DNA of 64,000 bases from Collybiopsis luxurians FD-317 M1 (Eukaryota > Basidiomycota > Agaricomycetes > Agaricales > Omphalotaceae). A program made the translations under genes and the position numbers. Below are positions 32,385-46,599 of this stretch, one piece after another. The notes below the pieces were generated by a model, which was not told the origin of the DNA, searched no databases, and worked only from the letters and a program-made list of their open reading frames with translations. The stretch's first letter is position 1. Each line of letters begins with the position of its first letter. The stretch lies in contig KN834761.1 in NCBI GenBank assembly GCA_000827265.1, positions 65,841-129,840 of the forward strand. Reading direction: 5' to 3'.

Positions 32385-35300
32385 CACGGTCACGCGATGC
32401 CAAACAACGCGATAGAACTGACTACTTCAAAGCTCACGGATCTTTCAAGCCAATGAACCAGCAGCTATTTTACTTGATGCGTGGGTAGGAGAGTATTAAT
32501 GGACATAGCCAAAGACCCCAGACTCATTTTGGAATTTAAAAGGCTATATAGAGTCTGCAATACCTATCGCGGCACACTCCGGGAGCCTGTCCTTGGAAAT
32601 GAGGTCACACTGGACGCAGTGAGACCCAAGTGAACCTGTATTTGGAGGATCATGGTTGCTAATGACTACCCGCGCTAACCCAGGTAGGAGCTTATGACCT
32701 CTCACAGAAGAGGGGACTAACTGTTCTTCTACATAACCGACTTATACATGCCAGCTGTCTGCTAAAGTCGCTTGTTTAATGAGAGGCTCTGCACTCAGAG
32801 CATCTCGGAAGTTATAGGGACTCTATTTTACACGACCTACATAGGTGAATCTTCTCAATCTTCTTGCTTGGCCTTTCAGACACATATCACACTATCACAC
32901 TGGTATGTCGGCGGAGTATTATCCAAAAGCGTAAGGTTCCGCACCCCGAATATCCTATGGCGAACCAATAATATGCGACTCACATAAATCCTCTTCTTTG
33001 CCACTGTGCCCCCACCTCATTTCGATCCGACTTCGAGACGGATATCACATATCGGTGGAGTATCGATCAAAGACACAATGAACTTATCCACTTATGAACC
33101 CACGGCGATATATTCAGCTATATCTCGAGGCGATAACAGAAGGTAAGCTTTGAACGTTCGGCGACAAGGAGGCTTGACTAGAGTAGTATATCGACCTTCC
33201 CTTTGAGGTATTATGCACAACGATAGACGGTGCATTCACCTCCGAGTTTGGTTACGAAAGGAAAGATCTTCAAGTATGACTTGCTTTAACAATGGCCATC
33301 GAGAAAGAAAGACATTTAGCTGTACAAATCGCAGTTAAGCAACTTCGTACATATTTATCAAAGTGGGTTGGTTGCACTCATCACTTGTATGAGTCCGCGG
33401 ACCATCCGTGGGTAACATACTGCTATTGATATAGCAGCAGAGCGTTCGGTTTGTTCGTGAAATTCACGCACCCAGTTCCAGTCGTTTAGGTGCTCTTGAG
33501 AAGTCATGATTCTCATGCTCTTCCCGAATTGATCCAGTTCCTAGGACGGTTTTCTCCGCTTCAGTCTAAGTAACGAGCACAAAATTGAGTGGCTAACCAA
33601 GGTCGCCAAATACAGGGTCTAGCAAAACCAAGGAAGGAGGAATCTTTTTCAAAGGAGTATTCAGCACTCTTGCGCCGCTTGCACTACATACACCGATGAG
33701 AGATAAGTATACTTCCATACTAGTACAGTCCGCCTTGCGACCAAACTCCAACTTGCATATCAGCTCTTGATTCCAGGGAAAATAAATCCCACCTTCCCCA
33801 CCCAAATATAATGTCTCTTCGCAAATTAGTTTAGTATTGTTGTTGCTCACTGGCATGGTATTTTTCTCGGTAGGTCAATTTTTTTGAAAGAAACGCGATC
33901 GAATTTAGCGTTTAAATGGTAGGTGCAGGCGTGTTACAGTTATAAATTGTAACCCCATGGACGAACAACTTGCAAGACATTGACTACTATAGAGCGTCCG
34001 TAGCCAGCGGTGGTCTGCTTGGTAGAATTGATCGAAGGATAGTAGTGCCCAGTATGGGTACGCCGGTACAGTATAGTTTTGAAGCTCCTTAAACCCAAAT
34101 CGGCAATTGGTTGCTAGGATGCGAATCGTGCGAGCTCAGAAATTCAAGCGGACCAGGTGCTTTGGTTGATTAACGCGGAGGCTTATGCTAAGATGTGGCA
34201 TAGTCAACTCACTTGCAACGTGATAAGCAAAGAGCAATAGTGCACCTCGTAAGCAGCTCGGAATTCAACCGTCGGCCTCTCTCACAGACCACTTTTCAAT
34301 AAATTAGATTTGAAACATCTCGTCAAGGGCGTACAGATGTACACTCGATCCAGAGGTAGGTAAGGATACTCTTCCCCGGACCGAGAAATGAACCTGAAGT
34401 CACTGAGCAAAGGTTGACTGCGCCATTCTTTGGGCGGAAATGCACATTTATCTCAACGACATATTGAGTCAAGCATGACACAACCGTCGGCGTCTGATAG
34501 CCTCTGCAATGTGCATATTCAAACTCGAAACCGGTATTAGATCCCTCCAATATCCAGGGATCTGTGGCATCGCGATTCTCCAGGGCCGAAAGCCCTTACT
34601 GAAAAAGCAAAGCTCACCGCCCAAGGTATCTTACTGCTATTATAACCTCATAAGGCGGGTATTCATGCGTATAGTTGGGTACTGAACTAGGCTCATGATA
34701 ACGGGGAGTCCCGCACTGCCAGAACGCGCTACCTAAATCAGAGGCTTCTGAGGAAAGGGTTCAACGACATACAAACATTCGGAAGATGCCTTTGCTCCAA
34801 AAGGCCAGTGCCATTTTAAGGACTTCGCCGCCAGTAAATCTATTCGCCTCCCATTGCATCTAGGAGGGCCTACTGTACACCTACGGCTCCATTTGCGACT
34901 AGGCAAAAGGTGAACATATCCTGAGTGACAGATGTCTCGAACTCTGGCTTTTCGACGGAAGGACAACAGACCGTCGGACACAACATTGCTGCGATTTGAT
35001 AGAGTAATTCTGGTCGGATCCTTTCAAGCAGCGAGCGGTCTATTTGAAAGAAGAATTTGATTTTTCTTTTGTTTATTTGAAAGCTGACAGAGGATGTTAA
35101 CCGACGGCGCGTCAATTTGTGACTAAGTCATCAACTCGTCAATTAAACTTTTCCCGCCTCGCGACTTACTCTCGCCTCGTCAGTCTTCCCGACTATGTAC
35201 CTACAGAGTTTGAGTCACTCTCCCTTGTCATCTGAGGATACATCTCAAAGTCCCTTGGACTTTCTCAGTGCCTTCTCGGTCATTGGGACTTCATCACTAC

Positions 35301-38300
35301 TACCGCACGGCGCAGACTAGGTTAGCCGCTGAGCGTCACGGCGTGTTTCATGCTGGTAGTTGCAATGTCAAGACGCCGAAGGGCAACCAAGACGACGCAC
35401 TGCAACTCAGGTAGGTGCAAAGTGTTATCCGCAGATGGGCCGATATGAGCGCTCTACGTATATCAATAACCATGGAATATCATATTGAAACTACATCTAT
35501 CTACCCACGAGTCTTCTCGCAGAATGCGTCGTGCCGAGCCAGTTAGCATCCACCACGACAAACGGTCGAGTCTCAATGACTTGGAACGTCTGACTGTTCT
35601 GAACTAATACTTGAAGATCGAAAATAGAACGGCCCAAGAATGGCCCTCCGCATGAATTTCAGACGTCTGTCCTGAGTCTTTTCGGATACTAGAATCTTGG
35701 AAGGCTTCGAAGGACGTTGTTGGGCAGGTCAGGTGCCTTGCCAGTCGACATCGCCACTCCGAATCCATCGCAATCGTACATTCTCGTACGTACTTCAGAT
35801 GATTTCTTAATGAATTGGATCTGCCATCCATATTCAAAGAGCAGGATTTAGCGGGGTGAAAGAATTGATGCGTCCAGTTGCCTCCGTTGATCCTGTAGTG
35901 GTCGCCAATTAACTCAATTCAACTCTGAGCTCAAGCACGGGTTCATCGCACAACGTTCAACAGCTGCCAAACTCTACATATTACAGTTATTTACTGATTT
36001 GTACAGCTATTTGTACTCTTGCTTTGATTATACTCTATTTCTGAGTTCCGGGTCCAGTCCTACTAGGTAATTGTGTAGCGTCAATCATTAGTACTAAGTA
36101 TGCATGTAATTGAGGTTGTTCATTTGACATAAGGCAAATGGGACTTTAGATCCAAAATGAGCTGGGGATTGAACTTGAATCTCGGACCTGATTGTCATTA
36201 CTATCCCGAGCCTTCATTAGAATGTAAGGATAGGATAGGATGGGAATGGAAGTATGCACTAAATGCCACACTGCGCTTTTGACGGCTTCCGAGTCTGTAC
36301 TTGCCTTGGCTAGAGCTCGAATGTTCTTCTCCGAGTAGTTCGTATTTTCATCCACTCATATAGGATTCTTTAGGCTCTGATACTTCTGATGATACGTAGA
36401 ACGACAGAATGCGCTTTGCCAAGAACAATGCTACGGCCAAAGCCCACCGAGAAATCACATCTGGTCAGCGGTCGAATCTTTAACACCCACACTCCCTAGG
36501 TGCGGGGTTGTACCTGTCGAAGTTGATAGATCGTGGTACAGCGGATATGGTGGCATCTGGTGGCATTCGGGTAACCTTCTAGCTCAGAAAACTAGAAAAG
36601 CTGATGATTCATGTGATCCATGGCTGCAAGGCTGGTCAGTCGACCAGGTCCTATTGTCACCTTGTCGACTTTAGCCCTGTATCGCTATTGCGGAAGCGGG
36701 AGCTAATTGTTGTATCACTTTAATTATGTACGTACGTACTTGCTCTGCTCAACGACAGACACTAACTGTGAGTAAATCGGATAAGCTGATATTGTACATG
36801 GTCCGTAGATAGAAGGTTAAAAGGAGCAAAAGTATTGTCGAGTAAGTATATTGACTTTGGTAATGAATTTAAAATGACAATTCAAGCTCTCTCTCTCTTG
36901 CTGCGTAAACGAGGTGGGTCAGCTGAAGCTGAGTACAGAGTTTGACATGTCGAGTATGTTTCCGGAAGGTTGCTATATTCAATGAGTTACCGGCTCGCGA
37001 TTCAATTCCCAAGGTAGTTTTGATTCTGGAAACTGATGTCGAAAGATTGTAACCTTGCAAAAAATTTGTACTGCGTCCAAAAGCAAATGAGAGGTACAAC
37101 TTTATTCCTCATCGTCGGTTTACTTCATGGAGATTCTACTCGGTGCAGTTTGGATGTTGACGCTTCCCGTCCAACAAAGAGATTCAAGTACTTACGGATA
37201 ACCAGGTCCTGCCGCAGATCGGATTTCAGGGGAACTGAATGTATCGGGGTAGATAGGACCTTCCAGAGAATGTGAAAGTTATACAGACATTAATCTAGAG
37301 CGAACATTCGAAAATTTGACAGATTGACTGTCATCGTCCTAGAAAGTCTTTCTGGCCCTAAGGGGCGCTGGGTTCATCGAACATTTCAAACTTGTCGGCC
37401 TTTGGACAACCATTGTGCGTGGATCAATTTATGAAGCTGATTTCCAGAACCTAGCCTGTATTTTCCATACATCACTTTACGTTACATTTCTGGGGTAAAA
37501 GAAGCGGAGGCGTCTCGGAAAAGCTCGCTCAGTCGATTAACTTTCCGACTGGTCCGTTCATTATAAATCGAGCTGCTATGGAAGATGTAGGTGCTTGCCA
37601 TGAACAATCCGAGGTAAGTACTTCCTGAGGTAAAGTCGATAAGCATCAGAGAAACGTGAGATATCCGGCAGTGGCAATCAATTTGTTGTTAGAGAATTTT
37701 GTGGCGCAATGGGCAAAGCGTGGAGAATGGAGAATTGGATTTAGAGCAGACATGAGTAGCGAACTCACGGTAGGACCAAACATAGAAGAACGGGGCCTAC
37801 ATTGACTCTGGACGTTCGTGCAGCGGTGGAAATTTTCGCATCCTATTCAGAGTATAGACATAGATACTTTCGATAAGACTTTCTTGAGCCTGAAAGGATC
37901 TGACATTCCATAATTGTCACGCCTTTGGGGCCGGGTCCCTTTGATGGAAGGAAAAGGATACGTTACGCGTCGATACACGTCTGAACCAACGGGTTCCGTG
38001 CGTACACATCCCTGAAGCAAGCTCAGAGTTTGACTCCGGACGGAGTTTCACACATCAAGATATCTTCGCGTCACCTACAGGGTCCCACGTCTTTTTACGC
38101 GTCGTTGCCTGACAAAGAAACGTTCTAAGACTGAGTCAGACGCGTCGCCTGCTGACTCAGAGGTACTTGGTTTTCCGCCCAGGGCCGAGATTCCGATCAA
38201 TAACCGAACTGAACCGTCCAACTGAACCGCATTGTACATCACTCACGTGCCGTATTCCCAGTGACTCAACGACGCCTTCATTAAGAACGTGTCTAACTTG

Positions 38301-40210
38301 CCACTTTCGAAAAAAAATCATAAAAGTTTTGACTCGCACTGCTGCACACAGGGATCAGGTAAATTTTTCCACTTTGCTCTTCCTCTTTTGGTCCAACAAC
38401 ATCGCTGCTGTACAGCTTTTTTTACATTAAAAGCCCATTAATTTTGGATGCTGAACCACCTACAGGGTCAGCAAAATGAGGAGGCCCGTCTTGGGCGCAG
38501 GGTGCGCTGTGGTCGGTAATCAATGGCTATACCCTTTTCAGGCTCGACAGTCGGTGCACACAATGTCCCGTCGTCTCGAGTCTCGAAGGAAAGAGCCCAT
38601 AAGTCTTGGAACGGAAGAACGGAAATATGTTCTCCCCTTGAGATCGGCGCTCCGGGCACACATCTAAACCCTAGCCTATGTGTACGTTCAACAGCCATTT
38701 GGTACAGCACACCAGACGCTTTACTTACCTTCGTATCTTGGCGATGACGGATAGGTTATGAAATTCAACTGGGGTGGTCCAATTTCTGAACGTCTAGTTT
38801 ACCATACTACTGTACTCATGCAATGATTTCTTTTCTTGTCCCATTTTGTGTTGAATCTACGAGCCTGGCAACGGTATGTTACATATACGTATACAGTGTA
38901 TACGTACGTACACCTTACCAGCTCACTTTCATTAGTCAAGACAGCTTTCGTAACGATTTCAGCGTAGGCAACAGGACTGAAATTTCTCCGGGTATCCCGA
39001 CGGAAAGAAAGTATAATTTTCCAACGCCGACGGGTAGTCCACGAAGATTCATGACAAGAATAAATTTCGCTTCTCGAGTCTGGTTCACTGTCCTTGACCC
39101 TTAAACTGAGTTTTACTTTCATTACAAGACTCTAAACGTCTCTGAGGCTGAGCGTTGACAAGTATCACGGAACCGATCCCTGGGTGGCTAAAAATTAAAA
39201 TGTACAAGCTAAAGGTGACACACAGGACAACCCTACTACTTTTAAAGGTTTAACGTGGCTAGACCTAGGCACACATAACTAACCAACGATGCCCTGAATG
39301 ACTCAGTTCTCTATGTACTTACATGAAGAGTAGGCGCCGCAGGGGAAAGCATCGGAAGAGAAAGTGAACGGTGGATGATTATTTCCAACATCCCAACCGT
39401 TCCAATCATTCCAAGGGACCAAAAGATGCTGAAGTAGTATATACCATACCATATGACTTGCTTGCGCCTTCCTAAGTACTTATGACGTCTCAACTTTGTT
39501 CCTAGCATGTAAGTTCAGAAGCACTCTAGAAATAGATTTCAAGTCGTGAGCCCTGGGACGACTTGCCTTGGGGCACCTGGCCTTTGGCCAGGCCCGTTAC
39601 ACCACTGCAATCTTTCAGGACTCAAAAGCACCTTTTACTCAACAGTGGCAGGTACAACGACAGAGGGTGCATTGGAATTGGGTAGCCACCGCCCTGAATC
39701 CTCAATGCCAGTATACAGTGTAATCTGCCACTGCCAACCTACGGGTACCTGCAATATTCGACTTGGGACAATTTCTCAACCATGACTTTTTGGATTGTCG
39801 GAAGCCGAATTTCCGAACCTTCCGTATGCTACCAGGACGGCGTGAACTCTTCCCGACCTTTGATAAACCGTTTTTTGGGATTCTAGTGGCACTGAGACAA
39901 GGTACGAATACATGCCAGGTAAATTCCTGTCGGAAGCTGGCAGTTGTCAGTAATTGGTAGCATTGCGGCAACGCCTTCCCGTCGCTGCTCCTGAGCGCTA
40001 CTATGTACACACAGTGAGCAAGTACTTAATAGGGTTTATGATGATGATCGTGATGCTCGTCCCGGCGGGGAGTCTCCATCTCAGTCCGTTCACAGTGTTG
40101 CGCGCGAGTCGACTCACAATCTTGACGTATGTAAAGAAGGTGAGGTACATCCTGCATGTACGATCATATCTGAGTCCGAATCGTGCGGGATGATGTATGT
40201 GGGCGGGACC
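32385..40210 (+). repeat. Left arm of a very large imperfect inverted repeat
   Basis: Matches the reverse complement of about 53330-61121 in order along its whole length. Anchors, left versus right: 32385-32399 and 61107-61121; 32655-32673 and 60806-60824 (GTTGCTAATGACTACCCGC); 33155-33195 and 60600-60635; 33380-33440 and 60345-60420; 34500-34600 and 59480-59600; 35385-35440 and 58670-58740; 36170-36220 and 57960-58010; 36600-36660 and 57345-57400; 38100-38160 and 55555-55625; 38440-38520 and 55030-55105; 39310-39500 and 54090-54290; 40150-40200 and 53360-53400. Copies are much substituted with indels. I see no complete gene in the arm; conserved short frames do not stay open in both copies apart from one near 39311-39508. 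Confidence 0.8.
39311..39508 (-). other. Short frame shared by both arms of the inverted repeat
   Basis: The 65-codon frame here and the 3' part of the frame at 53987-54298 share H-K-Y-L-G, V-I-W-Y-G, M-I-G, G-M-L-E-I and H-R-S-L-S-L. The agreement may only mirror DNA similarity. If codon-position bias is found, it would be a small gene of unknown function or the relic of one. Confidence 0.2.
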
Positions 40211-41309
40211 ATGAAGATGAATGTTCTTGTCTCGATTGACATTTCCACCTCCATCTCTATCTCCACTATTTCTATTTCCGTCTTCGGACGGCCAGTTTAC
40301 GGCGACTGTGTAGGTCGGGTCTCTATCGAGGATGATCGATAAATCATGAGCATTCTTATGTATATCACAGGGGTGCGTTGGGTACGTACGCATTCTCAAT
40401 GGGAGACAACCAACGGACAGTTGATGACCCCGAAGAGTAGCCCCGTCCCGACCTCAGGCTGACCCATACTATCACATATGCAGTATTTACATACCAGGAC
40501 TATGTACCATAGCATCGATATAAGATGAACGTCTCAAACCCACGTCGAAATCGGGAATTGGAATCAGGGAGTGCTATCGGCATCAGTCTCCGAGGCGGCA
40601 TGTTATCGGGTTCACCGAGATCGGCATCAATGTTGATTATCGGCAAGGGTGATGATGATTGAAACGAAGCATGAAGAACCTCCCTCCCCACATTCCCCAC
40701 ACAGACGCGACACACGTTCTGATAGATTCGTCCAATCCAAACTGTCAACAAACGTTGGATGGAGGAACACTGTAAAATTTACATTCCCGGCACGACCATC
40801 CGGTTTCCATCCGATTGGAGAGAGTGTATATGTACGCCATGCAAATTCTCATATACTACGGCCGTTGAACCTAATTTTGAGTTGATTTTTTATCTGATAT
40901 GTTCAAGCTTTCCAGGAGTCTACCCACCCGATTCTCGGAGTACGTGTACGAAACAGAAGACAGTGAAGTGCGGGGTTTCTTCCTTCCTTCATTATCGCTG
41001 AGTCCCATTTAGAGTGATATATCATCATTTTTTTTTGAGAATCCAGGAAAAAAAAAGTTAGTGCAACATTCTGAGGAAGAATCGAGGGCAGAATGAATAC
41101 GTTCGACGTTTACTCATTTATAGGAAGTGTTATTTTCATGGAGTCATACAGTCAAGGAAATCCCAATGAACAGTTTTGATCAGGATTTCGCGAGCGTCCC
41201 CGAGGCTCAGCGAGTCTCAAACCTCCCATTCAAGTGAAGTACAATCGTCTCCTCAAATCAGTAATTATTATCTTGCCTATGTCTCTTGCTCGGATAAGAA
41301 GAGCCATGT
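40211..41309. other. Inner flank of the left arm, no gene seen
   Basis: Some faint similarity to the inverse of 53220-53330 may continue to about 40355. Otherwise only shadow frames were found. Confidence 0.35.
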
Positions 41310-41640
41310 CTATTTGAGAACCAGTGAAACGGGTTTATCCGGATACCAGGAGGTCGCACATACAACTCGGTTCAAGTATATGTTCCCAAGTCCGGGATAA
41401 CTTCGTGCCCTCGGACTTGTGTGCTTCCTCTCCTCGATTTCCAAAAGTAGATGCAAACCCTCCGAGATGATGACTGCCTCAGGCATAGTTGAAAGAAGTT
41501 TTCGCATATGTTTGAGGACTTGGACGTCATGTATCGGCATATTCTGAGGCAACCGGATCCATATTCCTTGAGGATCGACTCTGCACAGTCAAATCGGATT
41601 CAATACCGGACATTGCTTAAAAGCATCTCTCAGCATACTA
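41310..41640 (-). other. Possible exon of an unknown minus-strand gene
   Basis: A minus-strand frame from about 41610 to 41310 is protein-like (G-I-W-I-R-L-P-Q-N-M followed by H-D-V-Q-V-L-K-H-M-R, then E-G-L-H-L-L-L-E-I-E-E-R). No family is recognised and the upstream junction is unclear. It may belong with the exon at 41697-41976. Confidence 0.3.
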
Positions 41641-41696
41641 AAGTGGGTATCTAACGAGCATGACCAGTACCGACTTCCCCGGTAGGAACCAGATAC

Positions 41697-41976
41697 TCAT
41701 TCGATCCGAGCGACGGTGTCAAGCCAGAAGTCGCCCCAGCTTCCCCAATCCTTTCTCTCAGGATCAGCTCGCGTAATGCGGGGAGGTTCTCTCCATCTGA
41801 CCGAACCTAATTTTGGGCCAACTTTTACGGCGCCTCTGCGCCTACCACGGACGAAGAAGAGGCATCCGACTACGAACGTGAGACTAACGAGAATGATGTT
41901 AATAGTCTTCTCGGGGACAGCCACTGGGATAGATTCATCATCAAGTAGTGGTTGATGGACTGGCTTGACTCGCCTC
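41697..41976 (-). CDS. Possible C-terminal exon of a small single-pass membrane protein
   Basis: The minus-strand frame runs to a stop at 41697-41699. It has an acidic lead, one clear hydrophobic helix (I-I-L-V-S-L-T-F-V-V-G-C-L-F-F-V), a basic stop-transfer patch R-G-R-R-R, and a soluble tail ending with W-G-S-W-G-D-F-W. This topology is convincing as a protein, but the first exon is not established; an acceptor just upstream (ccgtcag at about 41977-41985) and a first exon starting near 42152 (M-G-N-I-A-S-C-L-L-G) are possible. The family is unknown. Confidence 0.4.
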
Positions 41977-44900
41977 CACAATCTGACGGTAGCCAGTCGG
42001 GATCAGAATCATGATTTGCAGATTTAAAGTATTCCCCGCCTACTTACCTTTATGTTAGAATTATTGGACGACAGACAGTATAAACGCAAGTGGTCGAGGG
42101 TCAGTGGTCAAAGGGGGTAGAAATACTCCTAGTAGACACGACGCAATGTTCCCCATCCCGGTGTTGACAGCTGACCTTGCTGCTGTTGGCGTTGCCTGGA
42201 CTTCTACCGCTGCTGTTAATTATTCGATCAAATGCAGCGAACTTTAACAGTCATCAAGACCGCATCATCACGAAAACGGTGATACATGCGCTGATATGAA
42301 ATGCCCACGCCAGACCTCGGATCCCGCACATCATCAGCATCAGACCCAGAACACCTAGGGCCTGAGCTGGGTATATTCATCTCTGGGAAGCTTGCTAATT
42401 ACAGCCGCAAAGGGTCGGCCTTTGCCCAAAATTTGTCGCCTGTGGTTAACCTGACAGTACAAGCGATCAATCAATATCTTATATGCTACCATGACCAACC
42501 TGAGGTAAAAAGAAAAAGCACCCAGCGTCCACGGGTCCTATTCTGGAGCTGTTGCGCGGACGTCCAAGGAAAGATGAAGATTTGCCGCCGAGCGGGGTGT
42601 ACCCTACTTTCCCATGGGAGTATCCGTTGCTGTAACTCTTGCAGGGTCGAATTTCCGCAGAAAGAATTAATGGATGTAATGAACGAAGAAAAGTCGACAA
42701 AGCCGTAGCAGGTGATAGTTCCTCTACAGCCAGAACGCGCGAACTGGTCCCGACTCGGGCGAGAGCTACCGGTATTGCATCAAATCATGCCCATGTAGCT
42801 TCAAGAACGACAGGCATCACATTCGCCACTCAAATGACGAACGCACTCGATTCACGACTGATGTTACTTAATTCGAGTCAGATGAATCCCTTGTATTCAT
42901 GAGCAGACGAGATAAAAATCTAGAAGACCCGTTGTGACAAATATTCCGAATGGAAACTTACCGTATACCATAGTGACAAATTGTATCCACCGCGGTCACC
43001 TTCTGTCATTAAATCTGAGGCTGTTGGGCAGAATCCCCCAAAAATTCCGGTCCATTCTCGAATGAAGCCTTTTCGCGGCCGTGAACATCGACCATGCATG
43101 TAATATGACAAGTAAAGGGAGCATAAGACATGCACAAGTGACTCAGGACGCTGATAGAACACATACGTTATACTTTAATATTGACGACAGGCCAATTGAG
43201 AGTAAAGTAACCGAAGTGATAGATTGTACTTGTATTTACTGTACAAGTACTGGACAATCGAAATTAGTACTGTCACTGTCCATGCGAATAGAAAACTTCT
43301 TACATCAGATGGTCGGCGCCGGATGCCCAGAGTCAGCTCAGTTCAGTCCGTCGGTCGTGCAATCTACATATCTCGTCGCTTTTAGATGCGAAACGTTTTG
43401 GACGCTTCTGTGGCAGTTATGGTCGGAGGAGGAGTACTGTGGACGCCTGCTGTCAAAGAACAATAGCAATACACAGGAAAAGACTAAACAAGGCATCTAC
43501 CCTTTCGATGGGACTGGCTGTTTTTGGACACATCGGCAGTGTCTACTGAAGAAAGTCAATTGAATTCTTATAGGTCCCCAACTTTTAATGAACTGATTGC
43601 GAACCAGAACAATGGCGGTTTGACTCCTGAGGACAATGGGGGCTGAGAAGATGACCCACGAAGAAGAGTTTAACGAGGCAGAAAGATGCCTATACCGGGA
43701 CGACAATAGATTCGCTGACATTTAAAGACTTTGGCGTCGCTTCGCCCTTGGAATGAGTCAAAGAAACTCATCTCTCGAAATGGATGTCGTTGGTTAAGCG
43801 TGTACGTACACAGCAAGTAATTTAAGCGCTCGAACGGCGGCGGCGCTTCTCACGCAATAACCCGGTCGTACCTATCTGCGCACATAGCTTCTTGTACAAA
43901 GACGATAGGAATAGAATAAGAGAGATTCATCACATCTTCCTCCTGTAGAACGATCCTAGCCCTGCCTTCTATTAGTATTACCAGGACATGATCTTCACTT
44001 GAAGGCTCTGCCATCTTCGGACTCTTTTGCACATCACTTTGAATGATCCATCTCTTGATCCCAAGTCCTTTCAAATGACGTTCACTTCCGGGTATCTTTA
44101 GTTCCCCGGAGCCAAGAATACTTTGAAAATATGCTTCTCATTGAAAAATCTTCCCCGCCTAGCGATGCAGTGGGTGAACTTGAATCATGATCATGGGGAT
44201 GTCGGATGAGATGTCAGAGATAATCTGTGTGCAAGGATGAATTGTGAGTTCACTTCCCAGCGCCTTTCAGCTGCGTGTACACTATACCTATACACACCCA
44301 TGCACTAATGAACCGCAGTCGCCAGGTGCTCCGCAGGCCCGCGAGCTCTAAAAGCTGTAGAAAAGCTGGACAGGCACACCATACACGTGTTGAGGTGAAC
44401 CGTCTCGCACTTCATTCATACATTGCTGTTGAAGCTACCTCCCTCCATTGAGCGTCTAACAAACACCAGTTTTAGAAGACGCTGGGGCCTATGCTAGTGC
44501 ACATGTGCACCGCATCAGAGGTTTTCAATGAACAACTTTTGTTTGCCGGGCTGCAAAGTACAAAGCACACGGGCTAGGCTAGGCTGGGCAACTGCGGTGT
44601 AGGCTTGTATTCAGTACCCAGGGGAAACGCTGATTCCGTGGGGGTTTCTAAAGTGTGAAAGTAAAGCAACCAACCAACATTTGATAATGATGCTGTTGAT
44701 AAACATATTTCTAGCCGTATCTGTTGGATGGATGGGACGGGATATGATTTAAACATGAAGCACGCGGTATGCGGAAAGTACAGTACCAGCCCGTACGGCC
44801 CTGTTCTCCGAAGAACCCAAGACCAAGTATGTAGGCAGACGGAGAGCTTGAAACCGCCTCGGCAACGATTGTTTGACCCAGGCTCAGAAATAAACCTAAA

Positions 44901-46599
44901 CCGGTCAAACGATGTTCCCCACCCCCGCCTCAACTTGTCAGATCGAGCTGGATGGAAACGAGTTGAGTTGAGTCGAGTTGCGCCGGACGCGGCCGCAGTC
45001 GAAGCCGCATTCACGTTCATACTCAACTGCGCCATATGTAGATAGTTATAGCACGCGTATACGACTTCTTTTTCCTTTCATTCTCATATCTGGCCTCCTA
45101 GCGCTAGCTGCGGAAAATTGACTGGGTAAAGGGTTATGATTGTCTTCTTTTAATTCCATGCACTGGCACCAAGTGCTTAAGTGTCAAGTAATCGATCAGA
45201 GCAACCGCTTCAGCACCAGAGCTGCTGATTCTTTTTGAAGCTGCCTCCGATGAACGTTACCAGTAGAAACCGCAGCCTGACGGACATCTCAACTTACTTG
45301 ACTGGCTTTATTCTCGCCTCCGGGCCAAGGCTAAACTGCAGCTCGATCAAGGGATTAACCTCGGACTTTGACTTCCTCCTCCTCCTCTCCTTCCCTAGGA
45401 AACAATCATCATATTCTGAGCGCAAGTACGGATGATTGAACGATTCATACTCGATTCGTCAAAAGATCGTTGCCAGCGCTCAGCCTACTGCTGTAGAGTT
45501 CATTCCGACCTGTACGCACTGGTGCCGCCGCCACAGTGGAACAGGATGTATGGAAGCGTAGCATAACTATATCTAACTTTTTAAGATGGAACTGTAGATC
45601 ATTCATACTGCGATAGGCTTATCATATATGCTATTTGCTAGGCGAAGCCTGGAGAAGAGGAGATAATCAAAAAAGCAATTTGTGATCGTCCGACCAGAAA
45701 TCTAAAGTCCCCGGCTTACAAGACGCGAACGTTAATATGATCAAGTCGAGTAAGTAATTACTTAAGTATCAATATATCAAAACTTATCCTTCACCCTTCA
45801 CTCTCGCGTCGCACAATAGCAATCCCCAATCGTATCGACGCAACCTTCCCAAGATAGTATTTCGCTTGAGCACCCTTCATAACAGTCAGCTCATTCATAC
45901 ATCCGCATGGACTCTCAGCGATGACAGGGGGCTGGGGTTCGGGGATGTGTACATGGATACCACCACCGTGACTTTCTACCCTACGTACATCCATCCTTCC
46001 TAGCCTCCTTCGTAACTTCGTTACCTACCCTCGGTGAAAACACAGTGCTTACTCGGTACAAAGTTAGCCACATCGAATGTATATACACTCGATATACAAT
46101 GTACATACGGTAGAACCTGCCTTGGTTTCTCCTTCCCGTTCTCGCTTCGGATAAAAGGACCTATTATACCCCAGGCTGTACCTTACTTTCTGGGGCGAAA
46201 AGCGAACATACCCAATCGAGAGGGGGAGAACTACATTTTTAGATTTGACTGTTTACATTTACGGCCAAGATTCCGAGTCGAGTGACCCCCAAAGAAACCA
46301 AACAGATACTTACCGCGACTGTACGTACATGGTACAATCTGCACCTTTCTCTCTCCCTCTCTCTCTCCATAACTCTTATTACACCCCCAAGCTTTTCCGA
46401 GCTCGAGTTCGACTGTACTCACTACTCTATTTTACTTTCGGAACTGTACATCCAAAAGCGGATAAGTAGCGAGTGGCTGGACTAGGAGAACTAGTGAAAT
46501 AGTTCCAATCAATCAATCTATACATCTATACAAGCATACACGCGTGCAATATGTACGAATCTATGCATTTCAGCAAGCGCCATCTTGATGTACATCCAT

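Noticed and set aside
35604..35837. 77-codon minus-strand frame in the left arm
   Set aside because: The right-arm counterpart near 58.33-58.5 kb has shifts and stops, so the frame is not conserved.
42301..42708. 135-codon plus-strand frame with several cysteines
   Set aside because: The cysteine spacing (R-A-G-C, R-C-C-N-S-C) looked like a zinc finger, but no complete motif, promoter or homologous pattern was found.
44574..45035. 153-codon minus-strand frame upstream of the cyclin
   Set aside because: Composition is not protein-like, there is no family motif, and overlapping frames on the other strand are equally open. Probably chance.
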